Below are positions 9,367 to 18,133 of a DNA stretch of 64,000 nucleotides, piece after piece. The notes under the pieces are model-generated. The model searched no databases and was not told the origin of the DNA. It worked only from the letters and a program-made list of their open reading frames with translations. Numbering within the stretch: position 1 is the first letter of the stretch; each line of letters opens with the position of its first letter. Origin of the DNA: Methanoregulaceae archaeon (GTDB taxonomy: Archaea; Halobacteriota; Methanomicrobia; Methanomicrobiales; Methanospirillaceae); the NCBI GenBank assembly GCA_015660885.1, contig JACTUB010000013.1, forward strand, positions 1-64,000, in the 5' to 3' direction. The translations under genes were made by a program, and so were the position numbers.

Positions 9367-10242
9367 TCAGGTAGTACCCCTTTTTTCCCTGAGCTCATGT
9401 AAAATATCCTGGCGAAATTTTTCAAACTGAAGATCCTCAAGCTGTTCAGAAAGCAATCTTCCACTCCATGCGCGACGATAAACCCAGTTTACAATTTTTT
9501 CAATCACATAAATTACCTGATCGTCATCTTCCAGAGTGATTAGTTCTCTCCCTATGCGGGGATGCCGTCCCCGTCTGCCCCCAACGAGAACGAGGTAGTG
9601 GCTATCGTCTGCTTTCAGGAGATCGAAAGGACATGACCGGATGCAAACTCCGCACTGAACACACTTGGCATGATCAAGCACTGAAATCCCGTTTTTTATG
9701 ATAATGGCTTTTTCCTTGCAGTATTCCACACAGGTACCGCAACCGGTGCAGAGGCCCGGAGTCCTCAACGGGCGGATTCGTCCAATTATGCCAATTTCGT
9801 TGAGCATCGGACTTGTACAGGCATTGGGACACCCCGATAAGGCTATACGCATTTTAACTGGCATCTCTTTGCCGAATAATTTTTCATCGATCTTTTTTGC
9901 GAGATTTATCGTATCGATATTGGCAAATTTACATCGTTCAATTCCGGGACAAGCTATAATATTGACTACCTCATCTCTCTCTGAACCTATAGGTGTGCCA
10001 TTCTTCTCCAGGGATTTTTCGATTTTTTTTAGCGATTTCGGGTCGATGCGGGGAATCTCAATTGTCTGACGGGTAGTACAGTGAACAAATCCGGATCCAT
10101 ATTTTTTTGCGATCATGGCAATCCCGCGCATCTGTGCAACTGTCATAACACCTGCAGCGGCCCTTATCCTGACTGTACAAAAGTCCGGATCCCTTTCCGT
10201 TATCACCCCGCCTTTCATATGGACGCCAAAATTCGTGCGCAT
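9367..10242 (-). CDS. Siroheme/4Fe-4S protein, dissimilatory sulfite reductase-like (Dsr-LP), with two ferredoxin clusters
   Basis: A 291-residue protein of the nitrite/sulfite reductase superfamily. The siroheme-4Fe4S motif C-x5-C ... C-x3-C is visible as CPGIERC (about residue 98) and SGCPNAC (about 138). Two inserted ferredoxin motifs follow (CTGCGTCVEYC and CVQCGVCIRSC). The N-terminal half shows the ferrodoxin-like domain with CTTRQTIEI. Short Dsr-like proteins of this layout are widespread in methanogens and have been proposed to act in sulfite reduction or siroheme-linked chemistry; the substrate is unproven. ATG at 10242 is preferred over GTG at 10245. It lies 53 bases downstream of cobS on the same strand; siroheme and cobalamin share the precorrin-2 branch. 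Confidence 0.85.
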   Translation of the reverse strand: MRTNFGVHMKGGVITERDPDFCTVRIRAAAGVMTVAQMRGIAMIAKKYGSGFVHCTTRQTIEIPRIDPKSLKKIEKSLEKNGTPIGSERDEVVNIIACPGIERCKFANIDTINLAKKIDEKLFGKEMPVKMRIALSGCPNACTSPMLNEIGIIGRIRPLRTPGLCTGCGTCVEYCKEKAIIIKNGISVLDHAKCVQCGVCIRSCPFDLLKADDSHYLVLVGGRRGRHPRIGRELITLEDDDQVIYVIEKIVNWVYRRAWSGRLLSEQLEDLQFEKFRQDILHELREKRGTT

Positions 10243-10295
10243 CACACAGTAATGAGAAGAATTTATTTATTAAAGGTGATGTTGTGACAGGAACT

Positions 10296-11006
10296 TCAGA
10301 TGAGTGCCAGAGCAAGTATAACACACGCCCGGGTAATCTCGTTCGAAGCTCCAACCACATCCCCGTTAACTCCCCCAAACAATTTTTTGGAGACAACAAA
10401 GAGAATTAACGGGCACACTACCATGACGATAGCTGCCCCGGCAAGCTTTAAGGGTGACACCGGAAGAAAAACAAGCGGTATACAGAACAGCGCACTGATG
10501 AACGGGAATACTGGCCGAGAGTACTGATGGAGAAAACTATGCATCCCCTCCCTGAATGGCGTGCCGTATGCGGTGAGAAACGCCATGGAAAATTTAGCGC
10601 AGACCTCGCCAATAATTATGGCGTATATGACAGATGATGATGCCAGCAGTCCTGCAAACAACAGCAGGGTAATTGCAATCCCAGCACTAACACCACCAGC
10701 TCCAACCTGGCGATCGATAAGCGCACTGATTCTTCTCTCTTGATCCCCATGAGCCATCAAGCCGTCACCAAGATCAAGTAATCCATCAAAATGATGGGCT
10801 CCTGAAATCAGGAGAAAAAGGGCTATCGCAACAGAGGAAGCGATGGTCTTGTCCGTAATGAAATAAACCGGAAGCGCAACAAGCCCACCTATGATATAAC
10901 CTGCACACGGGTAGAGGTAGGATTGTCGGGCAAAGTTCACGAGATCCTGCGGTTTACCGAGCGGGAGTATCGTAGTAAATTGGAGCAGGGAGATAAGAGC
11001 TTTCAT
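10296..11006 (-). CDS. cobS: Adenosylcobinamide-GDP ribazoletransferase (cobalamin synthase)
   Basis: A 236-residue integral membrane enzyme that joins adenosylcobinamide-GDP to alpha-ribazole (or its phosphate) to complete the cobamide. FTTILPLG at the N-terminus, HHFDGLLDLGDGLMAHGD and FGGVNGDVVGASNEITR are the conserved CobS blocks, with acidic residues that bind metal. Several hydrophobic helices lie between them. The ATG at 11006 overlaps the cobZ stop (ATGA), giving the likely start; an in-frame ATG six bases earlier is less convincing. cobZ upstream makes the matching phosphatase, and cobT is divergent from them. Confidence 0.93.
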   Translation of the reverse strand: MKALISLLQFTTILPLGKPQDLVNFARQSYLYPCAGYIIGGLVALPVYFITDKTIASSVAIALFLLISGAHHFDGLLDLGDGLMAHGDQERRISALIDRQVGAGGVSAGIAITLLLFAGLLASSSVIYAIIIGEVCAKFSMAFLTAYGTPFREGMHSFLHQYSRPVFPFISALFCIPLVFLPVSPLKLAGAAIVMVVCPLILFVVSKKLFGGVNGDVVGASNEITRACVILALALI

Positions 11007-11437
11007 ACACATTCGCTATAGAGGCTTGAAGTGCATCCGGCAATCAATCCTGCGATAGCGTCGTCGAGAAATGGCCCGAGTTTTGCTAAGATCCCGGGCT
11101 TTTTCTGATCATACCGGGTAAACTCAAACCGGGCATAGGTTCCCCCGATACATTCTGCAATCGCCATACCAATAATTTCATCACTCAACAGAAAAACCGG
11201 ATCATCAGCAATTTCCGAATTTTCCCGTTTATTGTAAAGCTCATCTTCAAGTAATATCGCACCGACGAGTAAAGAGGATACATTGGGATCGGCCAGATAT
11301 TTTCTTATTTTTCGCTTGATTTCACCTGCTGCCTGGTCCTCAGGCATTCCATGGGAGACATACAACCCCATAGCCGCCGCGACAATGTCATCAAGCGTGA
11401 TACCTTTATCGAGCAGTCGTTGTTCAATTTCAAACAT
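11003..11437 (-). CDS. cobZ: Alpha-ribazole phosphatase, archaeal CobZ type (PgpA fold)
   Basis: A 144-residue protein of the PgpA/CobZ helical family. The N-terminal helix is EIEQRLLDKGITLDDIVAAA, and the conserved C-terminal block is KKPGILAKLGPFLDDAIAGLIAG, where FLDD carries the likely catalytic acids. In methanogens CobZ removes phosphate from alpha-ribazole phosphate or adenosylcobalamin phosphate. The reading frame is open to 11494, but a TATA-like CGATATAATA lies between that codon and the ATG at 11437, so 11437 is the better start. It overlaps cobS by four bases. Confidence 0.85.
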   Translation of the reverse strand: MFEIEQRLLDKGITLDDIVAAAMGLYVSHGMPEDQAAGEIKRKIRKYLADPNVSSLLVGAILLEDELYNKRENSEIADDPVFLLSDEIIGMAIAECIGGTYARFEFTRYDQKKPGILAKLGPFLDDAIAGLIAGCTSSLYSECV

Positions 11438-11542
11438 ATAAGTAGGTGTTCTGGTAAAAGGACTATTATATCGTTGTGGAATTTTTCCAAACAACCGATA
11501 TCTTCAAACTTTTAAGAAGAGAAAATATATTCGTTGATTACC

Positions 11543-12553
11543 ATGGGATTCCTCTCGGAAATACCAGATATTACTTTCAAGAACCCACTTTTTTGTGGTA
11601 TTTTGGGAAATACCGTCCTGTCCACTGTTCCGGGCGTTTCCGGTGCGGGGGCAACACCGGAAAAGACGCTTCTTACGCCGGTACTTGATGCGGAGCTCAT
11701 TACTTGGGGTGCAATTACGAGCCATCCGGTAAGACCAGATACCCCGACCGGTTGCCCGACCCCCGCTTCAATCACACGGGCAATGATGGATCTCTGCGGT
11801 ATCCAGCCGTTATTCATTAATGCCGGTCTGCGTCACACTCCAACAGTCCCTTGTCTTGATGTATATGGCATGATGGGGGATGACCCCCGGTTTCGCGATG
11901 CAGTTCCACGTGCAAAGGACCTTGTACGGAAAGGAGAAGTCATTGGAAAATTTCTCTCAAAAAGCAGTGATCTGCTTGTCCTTGGAGAATGCGTTCCCGG
12001 TGGGACGACGACTGCCCTTTGTGTAATGCGGGCGCTCGGATATAAAGCTTCAGTGAGCAGCAGTTTTGTGAATAATCCTGTTCCCATAAAAGAAGAAATC
12101 TGCCGGATGGCGCTTGGAAGAATTAAAGCGGATGCGATTACCTCACCACTCGATATTATCCGGTATGCCGGGGATCCCATGATGCCAGTTGCTGTCGGTA
12201 TTGCAAAGACCTATTCCGGAGAACTTATTCTTGCTGGTGGTACCCAGATGCTCGCAGTAAGTGCGATATTGAAGGAGGGGGGAGGATCCCTGCCGTATGT
12301 GGTCACTACATCTTATGTAAGGGATGATCCTTCGGCCAATGTCCGGCATATCGCTGAACAGATAGATGTTGATATTATCTTTGTTGATCCGGGTTTTGGG
12401 GATATTGGCCATCCAGGACTTGCACGCTACTGTATTGGTGAAGTAAAGGAAGGAATGGGTGCTGGTGGAGCGATGTTTCTTGCCCATCTTCTTGGGCATT
12501 CAAAGGATGAGATCAGGAAAACCATTCTATCTACGGTAAGCGTTTACAGTTGA
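11543..12553 (+). CDS. cobT: Nicotinate-nucleotide:dimethylbenzimidazole phosphoribosyltransferase-like protein (archaeal CobT)
   Basis: A 336-residue protein of the archaeal CobT/TIGR00303-like family, which activates the lower-ligand base of cobamides. Conserved segments are GVSGAGATPEKTLLTPVLDA, HPVRPDTPTGCPTPASITRA, the Gly-rich VLGECVPGGTTTALCVMRALG and LAGGTQMLAVSAI. The frame is open to a TTG at 11534, but ATG at 11543 has an A-rich TATA-like element (AAAATATAT) about 20-25 bases upstream and is preferred. It is divergent from cobZ-cobS with about 105 bases between the starts, so both cobamide units may share control. guaAA follows. Confidence 0.92.
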   Translation: MGFLSEIPDITFKNPLFCGILGNTVLSTVPGVSGAGATPEKTLLTPVLDAELITWGAITSHPVRPDTPTGCPTPASITRAMMDLCGIQPLFINAGLRHTPTVPCLDVYGMMGDDPRFRDAVPRAKDLVRKGEVIGKFLSKSSDLLVLGECVPGGTTTALCVMRALGYKASVSSSFVNNPVPIKEEICRMALGRIKADAITSPLDIIRYAGDPMMPVAVGIAKTYSGELILAGGTQMLAVSAILKEGGGSLPYVVTTSYVRDDPSANVRHIAEQIDVDIIFVDPGFGDIGHPGLARYCIGEVKEGMGAGGAMFLAHLLGHSKDEIRKTILSTVSVYS

Positions 12554-12589
12554 ACAGTCTTATAGGATTTCAGAACAAATGTTTGAGCA

Positions 12590-13162
12590 ATGCGTCCAAT
12601 CTGCGTGATTAATAATTTCGGGCAGTTCAATCACCTTATTCACAGGGCGTTGCGTGACCTGGAGATTGACGCCTCGTTGGTCTCCAACACAACCCCGCCC
12701 CAACAGGTATTAACTGGATATAGAGGTATCATTCTGGGGGGTGGACCTTCGATTGAACGTGCGGGGAATAGCAGCCAGTATCTCGATCTTGGACTACCTG
12801 TCCTGGGAATATGCCTTGGACTTCATATCATCGCGGCAAAATTCGGAGGCGTTGTTCACCAGGGGCCACGAGGAGGATACGGACCCATCGAGGTGGAGAT
12901 CTGTGAACACGATGATATTCTTTCAGGGTATCCGGAAAAGATCAAAGTCTGGTCTTCACACGCTGATGAAGTGTCAGAAATACCTGACGGTTTTACCTGT
13001 CTTGCGTATTCAGCCATCTGCACTGCAGAGGCGATAGCACTTCCAAAAAAACATATCTATGGGCTCCAGTGGCATCCTGAAGTAAGCCATACGTTCGAAG
13101 GAAGACGCGTTTTTGAAAATTTTAACCGGATAACACTTGACTGCAAGGCGCAGGCTGAATAA
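12590..13162 (+). CDS. guaAA: GMP synthase, glutamine amidotransferase subunit A
   Basis: A 190-residue class I glutaminase. The nucleophile elbow is LGICLGLHI with Cys75, and the His/Glu of the triad are in LQWHPEVSHT (H162, E164). YRGIILGGGPSIERAGN and GPIEVEI are typical for the archaeal split GMP synthase. It supplies ammonia to a separate ATP-pyrophosphatase subunit that is not in this window. It follows cobT by 36 bases on the same strand; no functional link beyond possible co-transcription is evident. Confidence 0.95.
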   Translation: MRPICVINNFGQFNHLIHRALRDLEIDASLVSNTTPPQQVLTGYRGIILGGGPSIERAGNSSQYLDLGLPVLGICLGLHIIAAKFGGVVHQGPRGGYGPIEVEICEHDDILSGYPEKIKVWSSHADEVSEIPDGFTCLAYSAICTAEAIALPKKHIYGLQWHPEVSHTFEGRRVFENFNRITLDCKAQAE

Positions 13163-13290
13163 TCCCTTGGAATGGTTGAAAAAGGCCCGGATCGATAATT
13201 TTGTTTTTTTCCCCAAAATTTTAGGGTTAATTCTTCTGATTTTTTATCTCGTTATATAATCTTATATAGTGCTACAGAAAATACGTGGGT

Positions 13291-14319
13291 ATGGTTAACC
13301 ACATCGGAATAACCAGTATAGTATTACTGGTGTTAGCGTCACTTTTCCTCGTTGGTCCCGTAACTGCAGCGATCAATGTAATTGCACCGGGTAACACAGT
13401 ATTCATTGGCGAGGATGGACTGGATATTTCCGGGGCAGTGGGCGGAGCCACCCGAATCGGCTGGTGGGCATCCGGTGCTTCCATTACAGCGAGTTCTCCA
13501 GATTATTCGGTTCCCATCTCAAATCCTGCAAATTTCTATGTTTCCCCCACGGATTTTGGATCCCATACGGGCTCGTGGTACCGCCTGAACTCTTTAGGGA
13601 ATGCAACAAATGGAGTGGCATTCATAGTGGTAGACCCAAGTCTAGATCTCAAAGTTGAGGACACGACTGTTGATGTCGATGTGACCAACAAATGGGTACC
13701 GACGGGAGACTCAGTACGTTTTAAGGTAGAAACGAACCTTCTCTCTCTCACCCAAAGGTCTGGTGTAACAGCCGTCCCCGTCACGATTAAAGTACAGTCA
13801 CCGGATGGGGCTATCTATACATCCCTTATCGATAGTGCAGGGATGAGTACATCAACGGATATTCAGGTTACATATACTCCCTATTACACTCTTTCAATCT
13901 GGGACACAGGCAGGCGTGAAACCTATGCCACAGGCAGCTATACTCTGTGGGCTGAATGCAATGTGAATTTTATGAATGATCGTTATGGGGAAGCAGGGAA
14001 GACACAAAGCATACCTATCAGTCTGCTGAACCAGGACCAGAACCCCCTTTTAGGTACTGTTTCGCCAACAACGACTCCCACCATCCAGATAACAACAACT
14101 CCCACTTCACTCCCCCCTACTGTCTCACCGCCACTAACTACACAAATAACAACGATCCCGACAACCCCTGCACCAACGGAGATATATGGAACAACAACAA
14201 CGGTTCCTTCTCAAATCCTTTCACCTGCTCCCACTCAGACAAAATCTCCAGGTTTTGAAGCGATTCTGGCCATTGCTGCGATAATTACAGGTATTGTCCT
14301 GTACTTCAGAAAAGAATAA
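13291..14319 (+). CDS. Surface protein with DUF3821-like domain, Thr/Pro stalk and PGF-CTERM tail
   Basis: A 342-residue secreted protein. The signal peptide ends near FLVGPVTAA. The following segment (INVIAPGNTVFIGEDGLDI, then GWWASG and FYVSPTDFGSHTGSWYRL) matches the archaeal DUF3821 domain as I remember it. A second beta domain spans about 120-250. A stalk rich in Thr/Pro/Ser lies at about 260-315. The C-terminus is SPGFEAILAIAAIITGIVLY followed by a basic RKE: a PGF-CTERM signal, the recognition motif for archaeosortase processing and lipid attachment. The ATG at 13291 is preferred over GTG at 13285. A TATA-like TTATATAA tract lies just upstream (13253-13268). Confidence 0.85.
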   Translation: MVNHIGITSIVLLVLASLFLVGPVTAAINVIAPGNTVFIGEDGLDISGAVGGATRIGWWASGASITASSPDYSVPISNPANFYVSPTDFGSHTGSWYRLNSLGNATNGVAFIVVDPSLDLKVEDTTVDVDVTNKWVPTGDSVRFKVETNLLSLTQRSGVTAVPVTIKVQSPDGAIYTSLIDSAGMSTSTDIQVTYTPYYTLSIWDTGRRETYATGSYTLWAECNVNFMNDRYGEAGKTQSIPISLLNQDQNPLLGTVSPTTTPTIQITTTPTSLPPTVSPPLTTQITTIPTTPAPTEIYGTTTTVPSQILSPAPTQTKSPGFEAILAIAAIITGIVLYFRKE

Positions 14320-14428
14320 TCTACCTATTTTTTGCATCCAACGGCACATTACTGAACCAAACGAATGCATGTATTCCCACTGCAGCCGCCTTCACAACCT
14401 TTTATTACCTTAATTTCCCATTCCGTGT

Positions 14429-14935
14429 ATGAACATTATAACTACCGTGATAAAATCCCGTCATAGTGTACGGAAATTCAAACCTGATAGTGTAGATGAC
14501 CAGGTGATCAGGGATGCAATAGAATGTGCAGCACGTGCACCTACGGCCATGAATATTCAACCATGGTTGTTTGGGGTTATCAGAGACAAAAAGTTGCTTT
14601 CAAAAATTGCCGAGCTTACTGACAATGGAAAATTTATAGCAATGTCCCCCCTCTGCTTCTCGATCTTTGGAGAGAAAAAAGAAAAATATTATCTCGAGGA
14701 TTGTTGTGCGGCCACAGAAAATCTCATTATAGCGCTCCAGGCGTATGGAATTACTTCATGCTGGGTAGCCGGGGAAAAAAAACCCTATGCAGAAGCAATA
14801 AGAAAACATCTTGATGTCCCCGATAATTACACATTAGTCTCGCTGGTAGCTGCGGGATGCCCTGCCGAAATATCAATAACCAGAAAAAAAGAGATGAAAA
14901 ACATTGTTTTTTATAATGAATTTAAAAAAGAATAA
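14429..14935 (+). CDS. Nitroreductase family FMN protein
   Basis: A 168-residue protein with the nitroreductase start IKSRHSVRKFKPDSVDDQVI, the FMN-contact AARAPTAMNIQPW and the C-terminal ITSCWVAGEKKPYAEAIRKHL plus LVSLVAAGCPAE. Such enzymes use NAD(P)H or F420-type donors to reduce quinones, nitro compounds or related substrates; the natural substrate is unknown. It stands alone between the surface protein and hps-rraA. At 168 residues it is slightly short for the family but has the whole core. Confidence 0.85.
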   Translation: MNIITTVIKSRHSVRKFKPDSVDDQVIRDAIECAARAPTAMNIQPWLFGVIRDKKLLSKIAELTDNGKFIAMSPLCFSIFGEKKEKYYLEDCCAATENLIIALQAYGITSCWVAGEKKPYAEAIRKHLDVPDNYTLVSLVAAGCPAEISITRKKEMKNIVFYNEFKKE

Positions 14936-15102
14936 ATTTATGATTGCCGTTTCACCTTTACCCTTTCAAGAGTGTTGTGTGGTGAAACCTGTTCTGGGAA
15001 TTGAATGTATTGGATCTATCTGAAAAAAGAAAATTCGGTTCAATTAACCTGAAGACTGACATCTCGTAATAATTAAGCATCAGGCCAATCACATCAATAA
15101 TT

Positions 15103-16389
15103 ATGAAAAAAGTCGCTCTGCAGGTTGCACTTGATATTCTTGAACTCAAAAGGGCATTGCAGATCGCACAGGAATCTCTTGAAGGCGGTGCAGACTGGAT
15201 CGAGATAGGAACACCACTAATTAAAAGTGAAGGTATGCAGGCCATCCGTTCGATGAGAGATCATTTTCCGGATTCAATGATTGTGGCGGATATGAAGGTT
15301 GCTGATACCGGAACCATGGAGGTGGAGATGGCGGCAAAGGCAGGAGCAAATATCGTCTGTATTCTTGCCGATGCGGACAACTCGGTAATTGCAGAGGCCA
15401 TGCGGGCTGCCCGTTTATACGGGATTCGGATAATGGCTGACCTGATCAATGTCAAAGATCCTATATGCCGCGCCTATGAACTCGAAGCGATGGGTGTTGA
15501 TATCATTTGTGCTCATACAGGTATCGATCAGCAAATGACGGGTAAGAAATCTCTTGAACTTCTTACATCCCTATCAGGTCAGGTGCATATTCCTCTCGCA
15601 GTAGCAGGAGGGATTGATGCACTAAGCGCCGGGGATGCGGTACGGTGTGGTGCTGATATCGTAATCGTAGGTGGCTGGATCACCCGTTCAGCAGACGTCA
15701 CCGGCTCCACAAAAAAGATCCGGTCAGAACTGGATAATCCATCGATAAAACTAGTCGAAAAAAAATCTCCCGACGAAGAAATACGGTCCCTTCTTATACA
15801 GGTTTCAGCACCTAATGTATCGGATGCGATGCACCGAAAAGGGGCGATGTCAGGTATCGTTTCGATCTGCGGTAATGTAAAGATGGTGGGTAAAGCAGTA
15901 ACAGTCCAGACGTTTGCCGGGGATTGGGCAAAACCTGTGGAAGCCATTGATGTTGCCCGGAAAAATGAAGTAATTGTTATTAATAACGATGGTGCGACAC
16001 ATATAGCCCCCTGGGGAGAGCTTGCCACATTGAGCTGTGTAAAAAAAGGAATAGCCGGTGTGGTTATTGATGGTGCAGTCCGGGATGTTGATGATATAAG
16101 GTCAATGAAATATCCCATTTTTGCAAAAGCTGTTGTTCCTAATGCAGGAGAACCCAAAGGATTTGGAGAAATAAATGCTGAAATCCGGTGTGGTGGACAG
16201 GCTGTCCGTCCGGGTGATTGGATCACAGGCGATGAAAGTGGTGTAGTAGTCATCCCCTCTGAAAGGGCGTATGAGATTGCACGCAGAGCATTGGAAATTC
16301 GGAAAAATGAAGAGAGGATCCGCGAAGAGATCCGCAGGGGAAGTACTCTTTCAGAAGTGGCAGAACTGATAAAATGGGAAAAAAAGTAA
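15103..16389 (+). CDS. Bifunctional 3-hexulose-6-phosphate synthase / RraA-like protein
   Basis: A 428-residue fusion. Residues 1-210 form an OMP-decarboxylase-fold domain with [14 protein letters not shown], the catalytic [10 protein letters not shown] block (DxKxxD) and [12 protein letters not shown] phosphate-binding loop. Residues ~220-428 are an RraA/aldolase-like domain ([15 protein letters not shown], then [14 protein letters not shown] and the C-terminal [15 protein letters not shown]). In methanogens lacking the oxidative pentose phosphate path, Hps runs in reverse (with Phi) to make ribulose-5-phosphate, or links to formaldehyde handling. The RraA part may be an aldolase rather than an RNase E regulator. 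No phi gene is seen next to it. Confidence 0.93.
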   Translation: MKKVALQVALDILELKRALQIAQESLEGGADWIEIGTPLIKSEGMQAIRSMRDHFPDSMIVADMKVADTGTMEVEMAAKAGANIVCILADADNSVIAEAMRAARLYGIRIMADLINVKDPICRAYELEAMGVDIICAHTGIDQQMTGKKSLELLTSLSGQVHIPLAVAGGIDALSAGDAVRCGADIVIVGGWITRSADVTGSTKKIRSELDNPSIKLVEKKSPDEEIRSLLIQVSAPNVSDAMHRKGAMSGIVSICGNVKMVGKAVTVQTFAGDWAKPVEAIDVARKNEVIVINNDGATHIAPWGELATLSCVKKGIAGVVIDGAVRDVDDIRSMKYPIFAKAVVPNAGEPKGFGEINAEIRCGGQAVRPGDWITGDESGVVVIPSERAYEIARRALEIRKNEERIREEIRRGSTLSEVAELIKWEKK

Positions 16390-16396
16390 ATCAGGA

Positions 16397-16831
16397 TTAA
16401 TGGAACACCGAGCGCTCGAGAAGTGTTGCACCTGAGGTTTTGATCTTTTTTATAGCCTCTTCAACTTGGTCAACACGGAGAATAAGCACTGCGCCTTCTT
16501 TTCCGGAATATGCATAGGAATATTCGATATTGACTCCTGCATCTCCAAGGATCTTTGCAACCTCATAGAGACCGCCCGGCTGGTCTTTCATTCTTACGGC
16601 AATTACATCGGTGAAAGCGACATTGAATCCCAGGGACATCAGTTTATCATGAGCTTTCTCCGGGTGGTCTACCAATGCCCTGACTACACCAAATCCGTTT
16701 GCTTCAGCGATGCTGAAGGCAAGAATATTAACCTTCTCTTCGCCAAGGGCATGTGCAATTGCTGCAAGCCTTCCTGGACGGTTTTCAGAAAATATCGAAA
16801 TCTGCCTGATTACATACTTTTGCGCGTCCAT
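16397..16831 (-). CDS. Tandem ACT-domain protein
   Basis: A 144-residue protein made of two ACT domains (residues ~5-70 and ~72-142). Typical ACT starts are visible: QISIFSENRPGRLAAIAHAL and AVRMKDQPGGLYEVAKILGDAGVNIEY. It starts directly after the stop of the second PaaK-like ligase (TAG then ATG). Such small double-ACT proteins commonly accompany phenylacetate-CoA ligase and indolepyruvate ferredoxin oxidoreductase genes and probably bind aromatic amino acids as regulators. The oxidoreductase genes are not in this window. Confidence 0.85.
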   Translation of the reverse strand: MDAQKYVIRQISIFSENRPGRLAAIAHALGEEKVNILAFSIAEANGFGVVRALVDHPEKAHDKLMSLGFNVAFTDVIAVRMKDQPGGLYEVAKILGDAGVNIEYSYAYSGKEGAVLILRVDQVEEAIKKIKTSGATLLERSVFH

Positions 16832-18133
16832 CTACAACGACCTCTTGTCTACGACTCTTTTTGCTTTTCCTTCAAATCTTGGCAATGAACCCGGTTCAAC
16901 GAGTTCAACGTTGACATTTACGTTTAACGAATTCCTTAGCCGGTGCTCAACCTTCTGCCGTACCTGCATAAGATCATTGATTTTGTCACTGAACGATCCT
17001 TTGTTCAATTCGACCCTGACAAGCATGTCATCGAGAGCCCCTTTTCGTTCGACAACAATCTGGAAATGCTGACCAACTTCGGGAATCCCCATCAAAGCAT
17101 ATTCAACCTGCGAGGGAAATACATTGATACCCCTTATGATCAACATGTCATCAACCCTGCCCTGTATTCTCTGGATTCGCGGGTGGGTTCTGCCACAGGC
17201 ACAGACCTCTTCATCCATCGTCGTGATATCCCCTATGCGATACCGGATCATCGGGAGTGCTTCTTTCTGGAGCATAGTGATGGTGAGTTCACCTTTTTCT
17301 CCGGATTCAAGAGATTCTCCCGTCTTTGGATCAATAATTTCCACAAGTGCAAGGTCTGACCAGATGTGAAATCCTTTCTGTTCCACGCATTCAGTAAACA
17401 TGGGTCCGGAAAGTTCACTTGTTCCGTAGATATCATATGCTTTTATTCCAAGCCAGTCTTCAATGCGGGTACGCATCCGATCCGTCCAGGGCTCAGCTCC
17501 CAGGACTCCCGTGCGAAGTTTTGTATCTTTTTTAATATCAACGCCCATCTTTTCTGCAACCTCCCCGATATGGAGGAGGTACGAGGGCGTGCAGGCAATA
17601 GCAGTCGCGCCGAGATCCTGCATCAGTTCAATCTGGCGTTCGGTATTCCCGACACTGGTCGGCAGAACGGTTGCGCCAATTCTTTCGGCTCCGTAATGCA
17701 TCCCAAGTCCACCGGTAAAGAGACCATACCCATAGCTTACCTGTATTACATCTCCCCTGCCAAGTCCAAGTGAGGTCAGCGCTCGTGCAAGCGATGCGGT
17801 CCAGGCGTTCAGATCATTCTGGGTATATCCGACGACAGTCGGTTTACCTGTAGTCCCCGACGATACGTGATAGCGGACAAGTTCCTCCTGGGTTGAGGTA
17901 AAAATTTTATCCGGATAATTGTCCCTGAGATCACGTTTGAACATGAATGGGAGTTTTTTCACATCCGATAGTTCCTGGATATCGTCCGGGTGGACATTCT
18001 GCTCTTTCATCCTCTCATGGTAGAATGGAGAAAAACTGTAAAGCCGGTAAACAAGGCTTTTTAACAATTTGTACTGCATTTTACGGAGATCTTCTTTGGG
18101 CATCTCCTCAATTCGCGGGTCCCAGCTCTTCAT
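16832..18133 (-). CDS. paaK: Phenylacetate-CoA ligase-like enzyme, copy 2
   Basis: A 433-residue adenylate-forming enzyme. The phosphate-binding loop is YHVSSGTTGKPTVVGYT (about residues 90-105); other blocks are AYDIYGTSELSGPMFTEC, MIRYRIGDITTM and GRVDDMLIIRGINVFPSQVE. It activates phenylacetate or other aryl acetates to CoA thioesters, which in methanogens feeds indolepyruvate ferredoxin oxidoreductase running toward aromatic amino acids or works in reverse. It overlaps copy 1 by one base (TAATG), so both ligases and the ACT protein form one operon. Substrate split between the two copies is unknown. Confidence 0.9.
   Translation of the reverse strand: MKSWDPRIEEMPKEDLRKMQYKLLKSLVYRLYSFSPFYHERMKEQNVHPDDIQELSDVKKLPFMFKRDLRDNYPDKIFTSTQEELVRYHVSSGTTGKPTVVGYTQNDLNAWTASLARALTSLGLGRGDVIQVSYGYGLFTGGLGMHYGAERIGATVLPTSVGNTERQIELMQDLGATAIACTPSYLLHIGEVAEKMGVDIKKDTKLRTGVLGAEPWTDRMRTRIEDWLGIKAYDIYGTSELSGPMFTECVEQKGFHIWSDLALVEIIDPKTGESLESGEKGELTITMLQKEALPMIRYRIGDITTMDEEVCACGRTHPRIQRIQGRVDDMLIIRGINVFPSQVEYALMGIPEVGQHFQIVVERKGALDDMLVRVELNKGSFSDKINDLMQVRQKVEHRLRNSLNVNVNVELVEPGSLPRFEGKAKRVVDKRSL

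Noticed and set aside
15579..16253. 224-codon ORF antisense to hps-rraA
   Set aside because: Shadow of a well-supported gene; its Ser/Thr/Ala/Pro-rich content is the complement of a normal coding frame.
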